From Mercurialis annua (Eukaryota > Streptophyta > Magnoliopsida > Malpighiales > Euphorbiaceae), in contig NC_065576.1 of assembly GCF_937616625.2 (NCBI RefSeq), forward strand, positions 34,126,628 through 34,190,627: a stretch of 64,000 nt of DNA, read 5' to 3'. This document shows, piece by piece, positions 9,280 to 21,215 of the stretch. A program made the position numbers and the translations under genes. The notes beneath the pieces were generated by a model. That model was not told the origin of the DNA and did no database searches. It saw nothing but the letters and a program-made list of their open reading frames with translations. The first letter of the stretch is position 1. Each line of letters starts with the position of its first letter.

Positions 9280-10706
9280 AAAAACCAATAGAGTTGTGTT
9301 GTTTTTACAGTTACTCAGATAATAAATTAAAATTGCGTGTTTAGTTTTGTCGTCTTCTTATTACATTCATTACGATATTTCTGATTGATAATTAAAATTA
9401 TAAATAAACATTTTAAAATTAATATCAATAAATATTCAATATAAACTTATACTACTTATATTTATCGTAGATATAGTTTATACTTTTTTTAAAAAAAAAA
9501 AATTATCCTTTATATATTGTAATTTATTATACTTAATATTTTTCCTCATACAAGATATGGTCATATATTATCAGTAAGGGATGAGCTAAATATTCGGCCG
9601 TACTAACTGAAAGCTCATAATATATCAATCATCTTCAATGTCAAGACGGTAGGATTAATTTACAACTCCAATTTCATGATTGAATGAGTCACTAACATAA
9701 TTTTGTTTCAAAATCTTTGAGCTAAATTTTTACTTATTTAACATTTTCATAAGCTAAGAAAAAAACAAACATTTACGTGAAATTGACTATTTGAGAACTT
9801 AATCTTAATCTTTTATGTGAAATTAATGTTATCTTGAAGAAATTTATAAGGTCTATCCACATATAATTTAAAATGTAATAATTAGAATCTCACTCTTACA
9901 TTTTTTTATTTAATTTTATCTTAAAATTTTCTAAAAATAACAAATATTTTCTTATTAATATAAAAATTGTGAGTATTATTCTTAAATTGATCAAAACGGA
10001 TGTAAGTAAACTGAGAAATAAGAAATTCAGGGACTGTATTAACCGATTGTTTGATGTTTATACCAAACCAATGAGATATTTTCTGGTCCACTCTCTTAAA
10101 GGATAAAAGATCACATCGAAAACAAACTAAAAGCAATTAATAATAAAAAAACTAAAAATAATTAATGTCTATTCAAATTTTTTAGACATTACAAAAATAT
10201 AGGATATTTTAGATAAAGTAGGAAATCGTTTTTTATATTTTAATATGTACCTCTTCTTTCAAAATATCATAAACTTTGGAATGGAGGAAGGATAAATTAT
10301 GGGTAGTAAATATTAGACGCATGAATTCATTCCAAAATAGTTTTGAAATCAAAATACCATCACTGCAAGTTCTTGATTTTTTAGCCATTTATTTTGACGT
10401 TACATGCCTTGTAAGTATTTTGTCATTTTATATTAAAAAAACATTTCATTATATAGAAACCATCTTTACTAGTTATAAGATTAATTTTTTAAGAATTACC
10501 ACTGATATATACTAATTTGTTACTATATTAGTTGTTTTCTAATAAGGGGTTACAGCTTAGTGATTATATAATAATAAATATTTCATAAATTAATAATTTA
10601 CTGCATAATGTATATGGTATTTTTCTGTTATATGGTAGACTTTTATTCAATTCTATCAAAAAAATTGACTTTACCAAATTTAAAAGATAAACGGAATAGT
10701 TGAAAG

Positions 10707-11567
10707 AAATGATTTGTAAATCGGATCGACTGATTCATACGGGATCCGACTATCTGTCTAGTCCAATTAGCCTCTCTGAACTGGAAATCCGATCGAAATG
10801 GATTAGACTGGCCCGAACCGTGAAAACCGGAAACTGAAAACCCGATTGAACCGTTTGGTTTTATTAATATTCTTATATTTCAAACAATTGCTCATATTTT
10901 TTCCACTTCCTTTCTATATTTACTATGTTTGCTTGCTCTCAAAACAATTACGATTGACTTGCAATAATTTATTCCCCTTTTATAAATAAGAGTAAATTAA
11001 AAGCTATTTTAAAATATATATATAGAAGACAATAGTTAAAATCAAGCAAATATAATATGTTGACATCTATAAAATAACTAGGTTGATCACCTTCTAAAAT
11101 AAATTTTAAAGCAATAGTTATTTTCAAAATGAATAAAGAAAGAAAACAATTCAACTAAATTTTTTCAAGTAATGCAATATGTTGTCATATATACTAAAAC
11201 TGTTATTTTACATTTTTTTATTATTTCTTTATAATAACATTCCAAGCTAATTGTTTCCTTTATTTTTATTCTGAAACCTCCAATTAACATGATAAGGTCA
11301 TCTAAATCAAAATGGCTAATTATATTTTTTTGTTTACTAAAATTGACATCTTAGTTTAATTATTTTTGCTACTTTAAATAATGGGAGAAGAACAACCATT
11401 TTATGCATGTGAAAAAAAATTAATATATTTTAATAGAAAGTATTAATCTATATTGTTTTTTTGTTTTCATTCTAAATTTTACAAAATCGGTTCAACTGGC
11501 AGTTAAATCGGTTGAACAGGTTGAACTGCGAACCGGTGGCCATACCGGTTCGGTTTTTAAAACACTG
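10707..11567. mobile_element. hAT-like non-autonomous element, unit 1
   Basis: The element is flanked by GTTGAAAG at 10699-10706 and 11568-11575, an 8-bp direct repeat typical of hAT insertion. The right end read inward is CAGTGTTTTAAAAACCG; the left end here is AAATGATTTGTAAATCG. Both ends are rich in AACCGG/GAACCG subterminal motifs. No transposase frame is present in the 861 bp. Confidence 0.78.
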
Positions 11568-11823
11568 GTTGAAAGATATCATATTTATTGCTACTATTTC
11601 TATAGAATAATTTTTAATATAATTAGACTAATACTTTGTGATTAAGGTAAATATTTAATAGTAATAATTATTTTTACTAAATAAGAATATCGGAAATCAT
11701 TTCATTCTATAAATATATTGATCATTCAAAAGATTTACATTAATACCTTAAATTCAAATATTCTACATTAATTTTCATAAGTTCAAAAAATTTCAACTCA
11801 TGCTCATAAATATATAATCACAC

Positions 11824-11831
11824 TATATAAA
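11824..11831 (+). promoter_or_regulatory. TATA box, gene copy 2
   Basis: TATATAAA 110 bp before the ATG. It is intact although the gene is broken, so transcription may persist. Confidence 0.8.
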
Positions 11832-11933
11832 TACCACACACACATCTCCTTTTGTTATAAGAAAATTATAGACCAAAATATTATTCAACCATACAATTAG
11901 TTCCATTATATTAAAGATAAGATCTCATCAATT

Positions 11934-12277
11934 ATGGCTTCATTTGCTCATATTTTCCTCATGTTCTTCATTTTTTGAGGTATATATTTTTATATTAATT
12001 CATTTAATTTTTAATATACATAAAGCTTGGAATTAAATAAAAAGAACTATAAATTATAATAAATGGAGAAATAATTTTTTTGGTTATTTATCTTGCAGCT
12101 GCATCAATAGTTTCTCAAGTTCAGGCTCAACAATGCCCTCACGAGTTATATCCAACAGGATGTGTTATTGAACAATGTTGGAGCGACTGCGATAAGTGGG
12201 TTAAAGGAGCAAGAGGGTTTTGCAAAGGAAACGGACCCGGACAATCAGCACCATTTTCTTGTGAATGCTCTTGTTAA
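11934..12277 (+). pseudogene. Defensin-like gene copy 2, nonsense codon in signal peptide
   Basis: Exons correspond to 11934-11979 and 12099-12277. Codon 15, TCA in other copies, is TGA at 11976-11978, so translation would stop inside the signal peptide after 14 residues. The same change turns the donor context from CAG^GT into GAG^GT. L12F and P21S are also present. The mature-peptide part of exon 2 is otherwise identical to the consensus, so the lesion looks recent. A start within exon 2 would lack a signal peptide and is not supported. Confidence 0.9.
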
Positions 12278-13701
12278 AAAAAACCAATAGAGTTGTGTTG
12301 TTTTTACAGTTACTCAGATAATAAATTAAAATTGCGTGTTTTGTTTTGTCGTCTTCTTATTACATTCATTACGATATTTATGATTGATAATTAAAATTAT
12401 AAAATAAACATTTTAAAATTAATATCAATAAATATTCAATATAAAACTTATACTACTTATATTTATCGTAGATATAGTTTATACTTTTTTTTAAAAAAAC
12501 ATTATCCTTTATATATTGTAATTTATTATACTTAATATTTTTCCTCATACAAGGTATGGTCATATATTATCAGTAAGGAATGAGCAAAATATTCGGCCGT
12601 ACTAAATGAAAGCTCATAATATATCAATCATCTTCAATGTCAAGACGGTAGGATTAATTTACGACTCCAATTTCATGACTGAATGATTCACTAACATAAT
12701 TTTGTTTGAAAATCTTTGAGCTAAATTTTTATTTATTTAACATTTTCATAAGCTAAGAAAAAAACAAACATTTACGTGAAATTGACTATTTAAGAACTTA
12801 ATCTTAATCTTTTATGTGAAATTAATGTTGTTATCTTGAAGAAATTTATAAGGTCTATCCACATATAATTTAAAATGTAATAATTAGAATCTCACTCTTA
12901 CATTTTTTTATTTAATTTTATCTTAAAATTTTCTAAAAATTTTCTTATTAATATAAAAATTGTGAGTATTATTCTTAAATTGATCAAAACGGATGTAAGT
13001 AAACTTGCAAATAAGAAATTCAGGGACTGTATTAACCGATTGTTTGATGTTTATACCAAACCAATGAGATATTTTCTGGTCCACTCTTTTAAAGGATAAA
13101 AGATCACATCGAAAACAAACTAAAAGCAATTAATAATAAAAAAACTAAAAACAATTAATGTCTATTCAAATTTTTTAGACATTACAAAAATATAGGATAT
13201 TTTAGATAAAGTAGGAAATCGTTTTTTATTTTTTAATATGTGCCTCTTCTTTCAAAATATCATAAACTTTGGAATGGCGGAAGGATAAATTATGGGTAGT
13301 AAATATTAGACGCATGAATTCATTCCAAAATAGTTTTGAAATCAAAATACCATCACTGCAAGTTCTTGATTTTTTAGCCATTTATTTTGACGTTACATGC
13401 CTTGTAAGTATTTTGTCATTTTATATTAAAAAAACATTTCATTATATAGAAACCATCTTTACTAGTTATAAGATTAATTTTTTAAGAATTACCACTGATA
13501 TATACTAATTTGTTACTATATTAGCTGTTTTCTAATAAGGGGTTACAGCTTAGTGATTATATAATAAGAAATATTTCATAAATTAATAATTTACTGCGTA
13601 ATGTATATGGAATTTTTCTGTTATATGGCAGACTTTTATTCAATTCTATCAAAAAAAATTTGACTTTACCAAATTTAAAAGATAAACGGAATAGTTGAAA
13701 G

Positions 13702-14553
13702 AAATGATTTAAAAACCGGATCGACTGATTCAACCGGGATCTGACTATATGTCTAGTCCAATCAGCCTCTCTGAACTGGAAATCCGATCGAAATGGATTA
13801 GACTGGCCCGAACCGTGAAAACCGGAAACTGAAAACCCGATTGAACCGTTTGGTTTTATTAATATTCTTATATTTCAAACAATTGCTCATATTTTTTCCA
13901 CTTCCTTTCTATATTTACTATGTTTGCTTGCTCTCAAAACAATTACGATTGACTTGCTATAATTTATTCCCCTTTTATAAATAAGAGTAAATTAAAAGCT
14001 ATTTTAAAATATATATGGAAGACAATAGTTAAAATCAAGAAAATATAATATGTTGACATCTATAAAATAGCTAGGCTGATCACCTTCTAAAATAAATTTT
14101 AAATTAATGGTTATTTCCAAAATGAATAAAGAAAGAAAACAATTCAACTAAATGTTTTCAAGTAATGCAATATGTTATCATATATACTAAAACTGTTATT
14201 TTACATTTTTTTTATTATTTCTTTATAATAACATTCCCAGCTAATTGTTTCCTTTATTTTTATTCTGAAACCTCCAATTAACATGATAAGGTCATCTAAA
14301 TCAAAATGGCTAATTATATTTTTTTGTTTACTAAAATTGACATCTTAGTTTAATTATTTTTGCTACTTTAAATAATGGGAGAAGAATAACCATTTTATAC
14401 ATGTGAAAAAAAAATTAATATATTTTAATAGAAAGTATTAATCTATATTGTTTTTTTGTTTTCATTCTAAATTTTACAAAATCGGTTCAACTGGCAGTTA
14501 AATCGGTTGAACTGCGAACCGGTGGCCATACCGGTTCGGTTTTTAAAACACTG
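13702..14553. mobile_element. hAT-like non-autonomous element, unit 2 (852 bp)
   Basis: GTTGAAAG flanks it at 13694-13701 and 14554-14561. The terminal inverted repeats are AAATGATTTAAAAACCG (left) and, read inward, CAGTGTTTTAAAAACCG (right), matching at 14 of 17 bases. This copy lacks one GGTTGAACT-type subterminal repeat near 14507. Confidence 0.85.
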
Positions 14554-14809
14554 GTTGAAAGATATCATATTTATTGATACTATTTCTATAGAATAATTTT
14601 TAATATAATTAGACCAATACTTTGTGATTAAGGTAAATATTTAATAGTAATAATTACTTTTACTAAATAAGAATATCGGAAATCATTTCATTCTATAAAT
14701 ATATTGATCATTCAAAAGATTTACATTAATACCTTAAATTCAAATATTCTACATTAATTTTCATAAGTTCAAAAAATTTCAATTCATGCTCATAAAAATA
14801 TAATCACAC

Positions 14810-14817
14810 TATATAAA
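14810..14817 (+). promoter_or_regulatory. TATA box, gene copy 3
   Basis: TATATAAA 110 bp before the ATG. Confidence 0.85.
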
Positions 14818-14919
14818 TACCACACACACATCTCCTTTTGTTATAAGAAAATTACAGACCAAAATATTATTCAACCATACAATTAGTTCCATTATATTAA
14901 AGATAAGATCTCATCAATT

Positions 14920-15263
14920 ATGGCTTCATTTGCTCATATTTTCCTCATGTTCCTCATTTTTTCAGGTATATATTTTTATATTAATTCATTTTATTTTTAA
15001 TATACACAAAGCTTGGAATTAAATAAAAAGAACTATAAATTATAATAAATAGAGAAATAATTTTTTTGGTTATTTATCTTGCAGCTGCATCAATAGTTCC
15101 TCAAGTTCAGGCTCAACAATGCCCTCACGAGTTATATCCAACAGGATGTGTTATTGAACAATGTTGGAGCGACTGCGATAAGTGGGTTAAAGGAGCAAGA
15201 GGGTTTTGCAAAGGAAACGGACCCGGACAATCAGCACCATTTTCTTGTGAATGCTCTTGTTAA
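14920..15263 (+). CDS. Defensin-like secreted peptide, copy 3 (consensus)
   Basis: Exons are 14920-14965 and 15085-15263; the intron is 14966-15084 (GTATAT...TTGCAG). The product is the 74-aa consensus precursor with signal residues S15-A16-A17 across the splice joint, P21, Q24 and all eight cysteines. An unspliced frame opens at a TTG inside the intron, but it lacks the signal-peptide start, so the two-exon model is preferred. A poly(A) hexamer AATAAA follows the stop by about 42 nt. Confidence 0.93.
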
Positions 15264-16679
15264 AAAAAACCAATAGAGTTGTGTTGTTTTTACAGTTACT
15301 CAGATAATAAATTAAAATTGCGTGTTTAGTTTTGTCGTCTTCTTATTACATTCATTACGATATTTATGATTGATAATTAAAATTATAAAATAAACATTTT
15401 AAAATTAATATCAATAAATATTCAATATAAACTTATACTACTTCTATTTATCGTAGATATAGTTTATACTTTTTTTTAAAAAAAAAATTATCCTTTATAT
15501 ATTGTAATTTATTATACTTAATATTTTTCCTCATACAAGATATGGTCATATATTATCAGTAAGGAATGAGCAAAATATTCGGCCGTACTAAATGAAAGCT
15601 CATAATATATCAATCATCTTCAATGTCAAGACGGTAGGATTAATTTACGACTCCAATTTCATGACTGAATGAGTCACTAACATAATTTTGTTTGAAAATC
15701 TTTGAGCTAAATTTTTATTTATTTAACATTTTCATAAGCTAAGAAAAAAACAAACATTTACGTGAAATTGACTATTTGAGAACTTAATATTTTATGTGAA
15801 ATTAATGTTGTTATCTTGAAGAAATTAATAAGGTCTATCCACATATAATTTAAAATGTAATAATTATAATCTCACTCTTACAATTTTTTATTTAATTTTA
15901 TCTTAAAATTTTTCTTATTAATATAAAAATTGTGAGTATTATTCTTAAATTGATCAAAACGGATGTAAGTAAACTCGCAAATAAGAAATTCAGGGACTGT
16001 ATTAACCGATTGTTTGCTGTTTATACCAAACCAATGAGATATTTTCTGGTCCACTCTCTTAAAGGATAAAAGATCACATCGAAAACAAATTAAAAGCAAT
16101 TAATAATAAAAAAACTAAAAACAATTAATGTCTATTCAAATTTTTTAAACATTACAAAAATATAGGATATTTTAGATAAAGTAGGAAATCGTTTTTTATT
16201 TTTTAATATGTGCCTCTTCTTTCAAAATATCATAAACTTTGGAATGGCGGAAGGATAAATTATGGGTAGTAAATATTAGACGCATGATTTCATTCCAAAA
16301 TAGTTTTGAAATCAAAATACCATCACTGCAAGTTCTTGATTTTTTAGCCATTTATTTTGACGTTACATGCCTTGTAAGTATTTTGTCATTTTATATTAAA
16401 AAAAAATTTCATTATATAGAAACCATCTTTACTAGTTATAAGATTAATTTTTTAAGAATTACCACTGATATATACTAATTTGTTACTATATTAGCTGTTT
16501 TCTAATAAGGGGTTACAGCTGAGTGATTATGTAATAAGAAATATTTCATAAATTAATAATTAACTGCGTAATGTATATGGAATTTTTCTGTTATATGGCA
16601 GACTTTTATTCAATTCTATCAAAAAAATTGACTTTACCAAATTTAAAAGATAAACGGAATAGTTGAAAGAAATGATTTA

Positions 16680-17529
16680 AAAACCGGATCGACTGATTCA
16701 ACCGGGATCCGACTATCTGTCTAGTCCAATTAGCCTCTCTGAACTGGAAATCCGATCGAAATGGATTAGACTGGCCCGAACCGTGAAAACCGGAAACTGA
16801 AAACCCGATTGAACCGTTTGATTTTATTAATATTCTTATATTTCAAACAATTGCTCATATTTTTTCCACTTCCTTTCTATATTTACTATGTTTGCTTGCT
16901 CTCAAAACAATTACGATTGACTTGCTATAAATTATTCCCCTTTTATAAATAAGAGTAAATTAGAAGCTATTTTAAAATATATATGGAAGACAATAGTTAA
17001 AATCAAGCAAATATAATATGTTGACATCTATAAAATAGCTAGGTTGATCACCTTCTAAAATAAATTTTAAATTAATGGTTATTTTCAAAATGAATAAAGA
17101 AAGAAAACAATTCAACTAAATGTTTTCAAGTAATGCAATATGTTGTCCTATATACTAAAACTGTTATTTTACATTTTTTTTATTATTTCTTTATAATAAC
17201 AGTCCCAGCTAATTGTTTCCTTTTTTTTATTATGAAACCTCCAATTAACATGATAAGGTCATCTAAATCAAAATGGCTAATTATATTTTTTTGTTTACTA
17301 AAATTGACATCTTAGTTTAATTATTTTTGCTACTTTAAATAATGGGAGAAGAATAACCATTTTATACATGTGAAAAAAAAATTAATATATTTTAATAGAA
17401 AGTATTAATCTATATTGTTTTTTTGTTTTCATTCTAAATTTTACAAAATCGGTTCAACTGGCAGTTAAATCGGTTGAACTGGTTGAACTGCGAACCGGTG
17501 GCCATACCGGTTCGGTTTTTAAAACACTG
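16680..17529. mobile_element. hAT-like non-autonomous element, unit 3 (850 bp)
   Basis: Flanked by GTTGAAAG at 16672-16679 and 17530-17537. Both 17-bp imperfect terminal repeats are present, with no coding capacity. Confidence 0.85.
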
Positions 17530-17785
17530 GTTGAAAGATATCATATTTATTGATACTATTTCTATAGAATAATTTTTAATATAATTAGACCAATACTTTG
17601 TGATTAAGGTAAATATTTAATAGTAATAATTACTTTTACTAAATAAGAATATCGGAAATCATTTCATTCTATAAATATATTGATCATTCAAAAGATTTAC
17701 ATTAATACCTTAAATTCAAATATTCTACATTAATTTTCATAAGTTCAAAAAATTTCAATTCATGCTCATAAAAATATAATCACAC

Positions 17786-17793
17786 TATATAAA
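17786..17793 (+). promoter_or_regulatory. TATA box, gene copy 4
   Basis: TATATAAA 110 bp before the ATG. The leader has AGTTCAATT where the other copies have AGTTCCATT. Confidence 0.85.
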
Positions 17794-17895
17794 TACCACA
17801 CACACATCTCCTTTTGTTATAAGAAAATTACAGACCAAAATATTATTCAACCATACAATTAGTTCAATTATATTAAAGATAAGATCTCATCAATT

Positions 17896-18239
17896 ATGGC
17901 TTCATTTGCTCATATTTTCCTCATGTTCCTCATTTTTTCAGGTATATATTTTTATATTAATTCATTTTATTTTTAATATACACAAAGCTTGGAATTAAAT
18001 AAAAAGAACTATAAATTATAATAAATAGAGAAATAATTTTTTTGGTTATTTATCTTGCAGCTGCATCAATAGTTCCTCAAGTTCAGGCTCAACAATGCCC
18101 TCACGAGTTATATCCAACAGGATGTGTTATTGAACAATGTTGGAGCGACTGCGATAAGTGGGTTAAAGGAGCAAGAGGGTTTTGCAAAGGAAACGGACCC
18201 GGACAATCAGCACCATTTTCTTGTGAATGCTCTTGTTAA
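17896..18239 (+). CDS. Defensin-like secreted peptide, copy 4 (consensus)
   Basis: Exons are 17896-17941 and 18061-18239. Protein and both exons match copy 3. Exon 1 uses CTC at codon 9, as in copies 3 and 9-13. Product and fold are as described for copy 1, with the consensus signal peptide. Confidence 0.93.
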
Positions 18240-19646
18240 AAAAAACCAATAGAGTTGTGTTGTTTTTACAGTTACTCAGATAATAAATTAAAATTGCGTG
18301 TTTAGTTTTGTCGTCTTCTTATTACATTCATTACGATATTTATGATTGATAATTAAAATTATAAAATAAACATTTTAAAATTAATATCAATAAATATTCA
18401 ATATAAACTTATACTACTTCTATTTATCGTAGATATAGTTTATACTTTTTTTTTTAAAAAAAAATTATCCTTTATATATTGTAATTTATTATACTTAATA
18501 TTTTTCCTCATACAAGATATGGTCATATATTATCAGTAAGGAATGAGCAAAATATTCGGCCGTACTAAATGAAAGCTCATAATATATCAATCATCTTCAA
18601 TGTCAAGACGGTAGGATTAATTTACGACTCCAATTTCATGACTGAATGAGTCACTAACATAATTTTGTTTGAAAATCTTTGAGCTAAATTTTTATTTATT
18701 TAACATTTTCATAAGCTAAGAAAAAAACAAACATTTACGTGAAATTGACTATTTGAGAACTTAATATTTTATGTGAAATTAATGTTGTTATCTTGAAGAA
18801 ATTAATAAGGTCTATCCACATATAATTTAAAATATAATAATTATAATCTCACTCTTACAATTTTTTATTTAATTTTATCTTAAAATTTTTCTTATTAATA
18901 TAAAAATTGTGAGTATTATTCTTAAATTGATCAAAACGGATGTAAGTAAACTCGCAAATAAGAAATTCAGGGACTGTATTAACCGATTGTTTGCTGTTTA
19001 TACCAAACCAATGAGATATTTTCTGGTCCACTCTCTTAAAGGATAAAAGATCACATCGAAAACAAATTAAAAGCAATTAATAATAAAAAAACTAAAAACA
19101 ATTAATGTCTATTCAAATTTTTTAAACATTACAAAAATATAGGATATTTTAGATAAAGTAGGAAATCGTTTTTTATTTTTTAATATGTGCCTCTTCTTTC
19201 AAAATATCATAAACTTTGGAATGGCGGAAGGATAAATTATGGGTTGTAAATATTAGACGCATGATTTCATTCCAAAATAGTTTTGAAATCAAAATACCAT
19301 CACTGCAAGTTCTTGATTTTTTAGCCATTTATTTTGACGTTACATGCCTTGTAAGTATTTTGTCATTTTATATTAAAAAAAAATTTCATTATATAGAAAC
19401 CATCTTTACTAGTTATAAGATTAATTTTTTAAGAATTACCACTGATATATACTAATTTGTTACTATATTAGCTGTTTTCTAATAAGGGGTTACAGCTGAG
19501 TGATTATGTAATAAGAAATATTTCATAAATTAATAATTAACTGCGTAATGTATATGGAATTTTTCTGTTATATGGCAGACTTTTATTCAATTCTATCAAA
19601 AAAATTGACTTTACCAAATTTAAAAGATAAACGGAATAGTTGAAAG

Positions 19647-20505
19647 AAATGATTTAAAAACCGGATCGACTGATTCAACCGGGATCCGACTATCTGTCTA
19701 GTCCAATTAGCCTCTCTGAACTAGAAATCCGATCGAAATGGATTAGACTGGCCCGAACCGTGAAAACCGGAAACTGAAAACCCGATTGAACCGTTTGATT
19801 TAATTAATATTCTTATATTTCAAACAATTGCTCATATTTTTTCCACTTCCTTTCTATATTTACTATGTTTGCTTGCTCTCAAAACAATTACGATTGACTT
19901 GCTATAATTTATTCCCCTTTTATAAATAAGAGTAAATTAGAAGCTATTTTAAAATATATATGGAAGACAATAGTTAAAATCAAGCAAATATAATATGTTG
20001 ACATCTATAAAATAGCTAGGTTGATCACCTTCTAAAATAAATTTTAAATTAATGGTTATTTTCAAAATGAATAAAGAAAGAAAACAATTCAACTAAATGT
20101 TTTCAAGTAATGCAATATGTTGTCCCATATACTAAAACTGTTATTTTACATTTTTTTTATTATTTCTTTATAATAACAGTCCCAGCTAATTGTTTCCTTT
20201 TTTTTATTCTGAAACCTCCAATTAACATGATAAGGTCATCTAAATCAAAATGGCTAATTATATTTTTTTGTTTACTAAAATTGACATCTTAGTTTAATTA
20301 TTTTTGCTACTTTAAATAATGGGAGAAAAATAACCATTTTATACATGTGAAAAAAAATTAATATATTTTAATAGAAAGTATTAATCTATATTGTTTTTTT
20401 GTTTTCATTCTAAATTTTACAAAATCGGTTCAAGTGGCAGTTAAATCGGTTGAACTTGTTGAACTGCGAACCGGTGGCCATACCGGTTCGGTTTTTAAAA
20501 CACTG
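19647..20505. mobile_element. hAT-like non-autonomous element, unit 4
   Basis: Flanked by GTTGAAAG at 19639-19646 and 20506-20513. It has small private changes (GGTTCAAGTGG, GAACTTGTTG) in the right subterminal repeats. Confidence 0.85.
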
Positions 20506-20761
20506 GTTGAAAGATATCATATTTATTGATACTATTTCTATAGAATAATTTTTAATATAATTAGACTAATAATTTGTGATTAAGGTAAATATTTAATAGT
20601 AATAATTATTTTTACTAAATAAGAATATCGGAAATCATTTCATTCTATAAATATATTGATCATTCAAAAGATTTACATTAATACCTTAAATTCAAATATT
20701 CTACATTAATTTTCATAAGTTCAAAAAATTTCAATTCATGCTCATAAAAATATAATCACAC

Positions 20762-20769
20762 TATATAAA
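20762..20769 (+). promoter_or_regulatory. TATA box, gene copy 5
   Basis: TATATAAA 110 bp before the ATG. Confidence 0.85.
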
Positions 20770-20871
20770 TACCACACACACATCTCCTTTTGTTATAAGA
20801 AAATTACAGACCAAAATATTATTCAACCATACAATTAGTTCCATTATATTAAAGATAAGATCTCATCAATT

Positions 20872-21215
20872 ATGGCTTCATTTGCTCATATTTTCCTTAT
20901 GTTCCTCATTTTTTCAGGTATATATTTTTATATTAATTCATTTTATTTTTAATATACATAAAGCTTGGAATTAAATAAAAAGAACTATAAATTATAATAA
21001 ATAGAGAAATAATTTTTTTGGTTATTTATCTTGCAGCTGCATCAATAGTTCCTCAAGTTCAGGCTCAACAATGCCCTCACGAGTTATATCCAACAGGATG
21101 TGTTATTGAACAATGTTGGAGCGACTGCGATAAGTGGGTTAAAGGAGCAAGAGGGTTTTGCAAAGGAAACGGACCCGGACAATCAGCACCATTTTCTTGT
21201 GAATGCTCTTGTTAA
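20872..21215 (+). CDS. Defensin-like secreted peptide, copy 5 (consensus)
   Basis: Exons are 20872-20917 and 21037-21215. Codon 9 is CTT rather than CTC, a silent mark shared with copies 6-8 and 14-16, which are all copies near LTR-bearing units. The protein is identical to the consensus 74-aa precursor. Confidence 0.93.

Larger units (their letters stand above)
8570..11567 (+). repeat. Array unit 1 (2998 bp)
   Basis: It contains gene copy 1, then spacer from about 9350 to 10698 in which I see no gene, then a hAT-like element. The left end of that element reads TGATTTGTAAATCGG, a variant shared only with unit 13. The spacer is AT-rich and carries conserved but unconvincing short frames. Confidence 0.93.
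11568..14553 (+). repeat. Array unit 2 (2986 bp)
   Basis: It holds pseudogene copy 2, AT-rich spacer (about 12340-13693, no gene seen) and a hAT-like element. Spacer variants (CAAGGTATGG, GATGATTCACTAAC, TATTTAAGAAC, CTCTTTTAAAGG) are shared with distant unit 12 and not with units 1 or 3. Confidence 0.93.
14554..17529 (+). repeat. Array unit 3 (2976 bp)
   Basis: It shares with unit 4 the same length and private variants (ACTTCTATTTATCG, GAAATTAATAAGG, TTTGCTGTTTATACC, and loss of one CTTAAT), so units 3 and 4 are a recent tandem duplicate. The spacer from about 15330 to 16671 holds no gene that I can support. Confidence 0.93.
17530..20505 (+). repeat. Array unit 4 (2976 bp)
   Basis: Near-identical neighbour of unit 3. 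The spacer from about 18310 to 19638 holds no supported gene. The hAT element at its right end is 859 bp. Confidence 0.93.

Noticed and set aside
9125..9322. Alternative frame over exon 2
   Set aside because: It is out of frame with the cysteine pattern and appears in only two copies because of small differences at the ends.
9921..10136. A 68-73-aa minus-strand frame repeated in every spacer
   Set aside because: Length and C-terminus vary with homopolymer indels, there is no promoter or known motif, and it lies in AT-rich spacer. Conservation again follows from array duplication.
10276..10515. A 79-aa plus-strand frame repeated in almost every spacer
   Set aside because: It opens at TTG, not ATG, has no recognisable domain, and is kept only because the units are near-identical. 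In unit 11 it is broken by TTTAGAATAGGGG without other consequence.
17133..17315. A 60-aa frame rich in F, I and L that could look like a membrane peptide
   Set aside because: It is AT-rich sequence inside the hAT element, present in only two units, with no homologous frame kept in the others.
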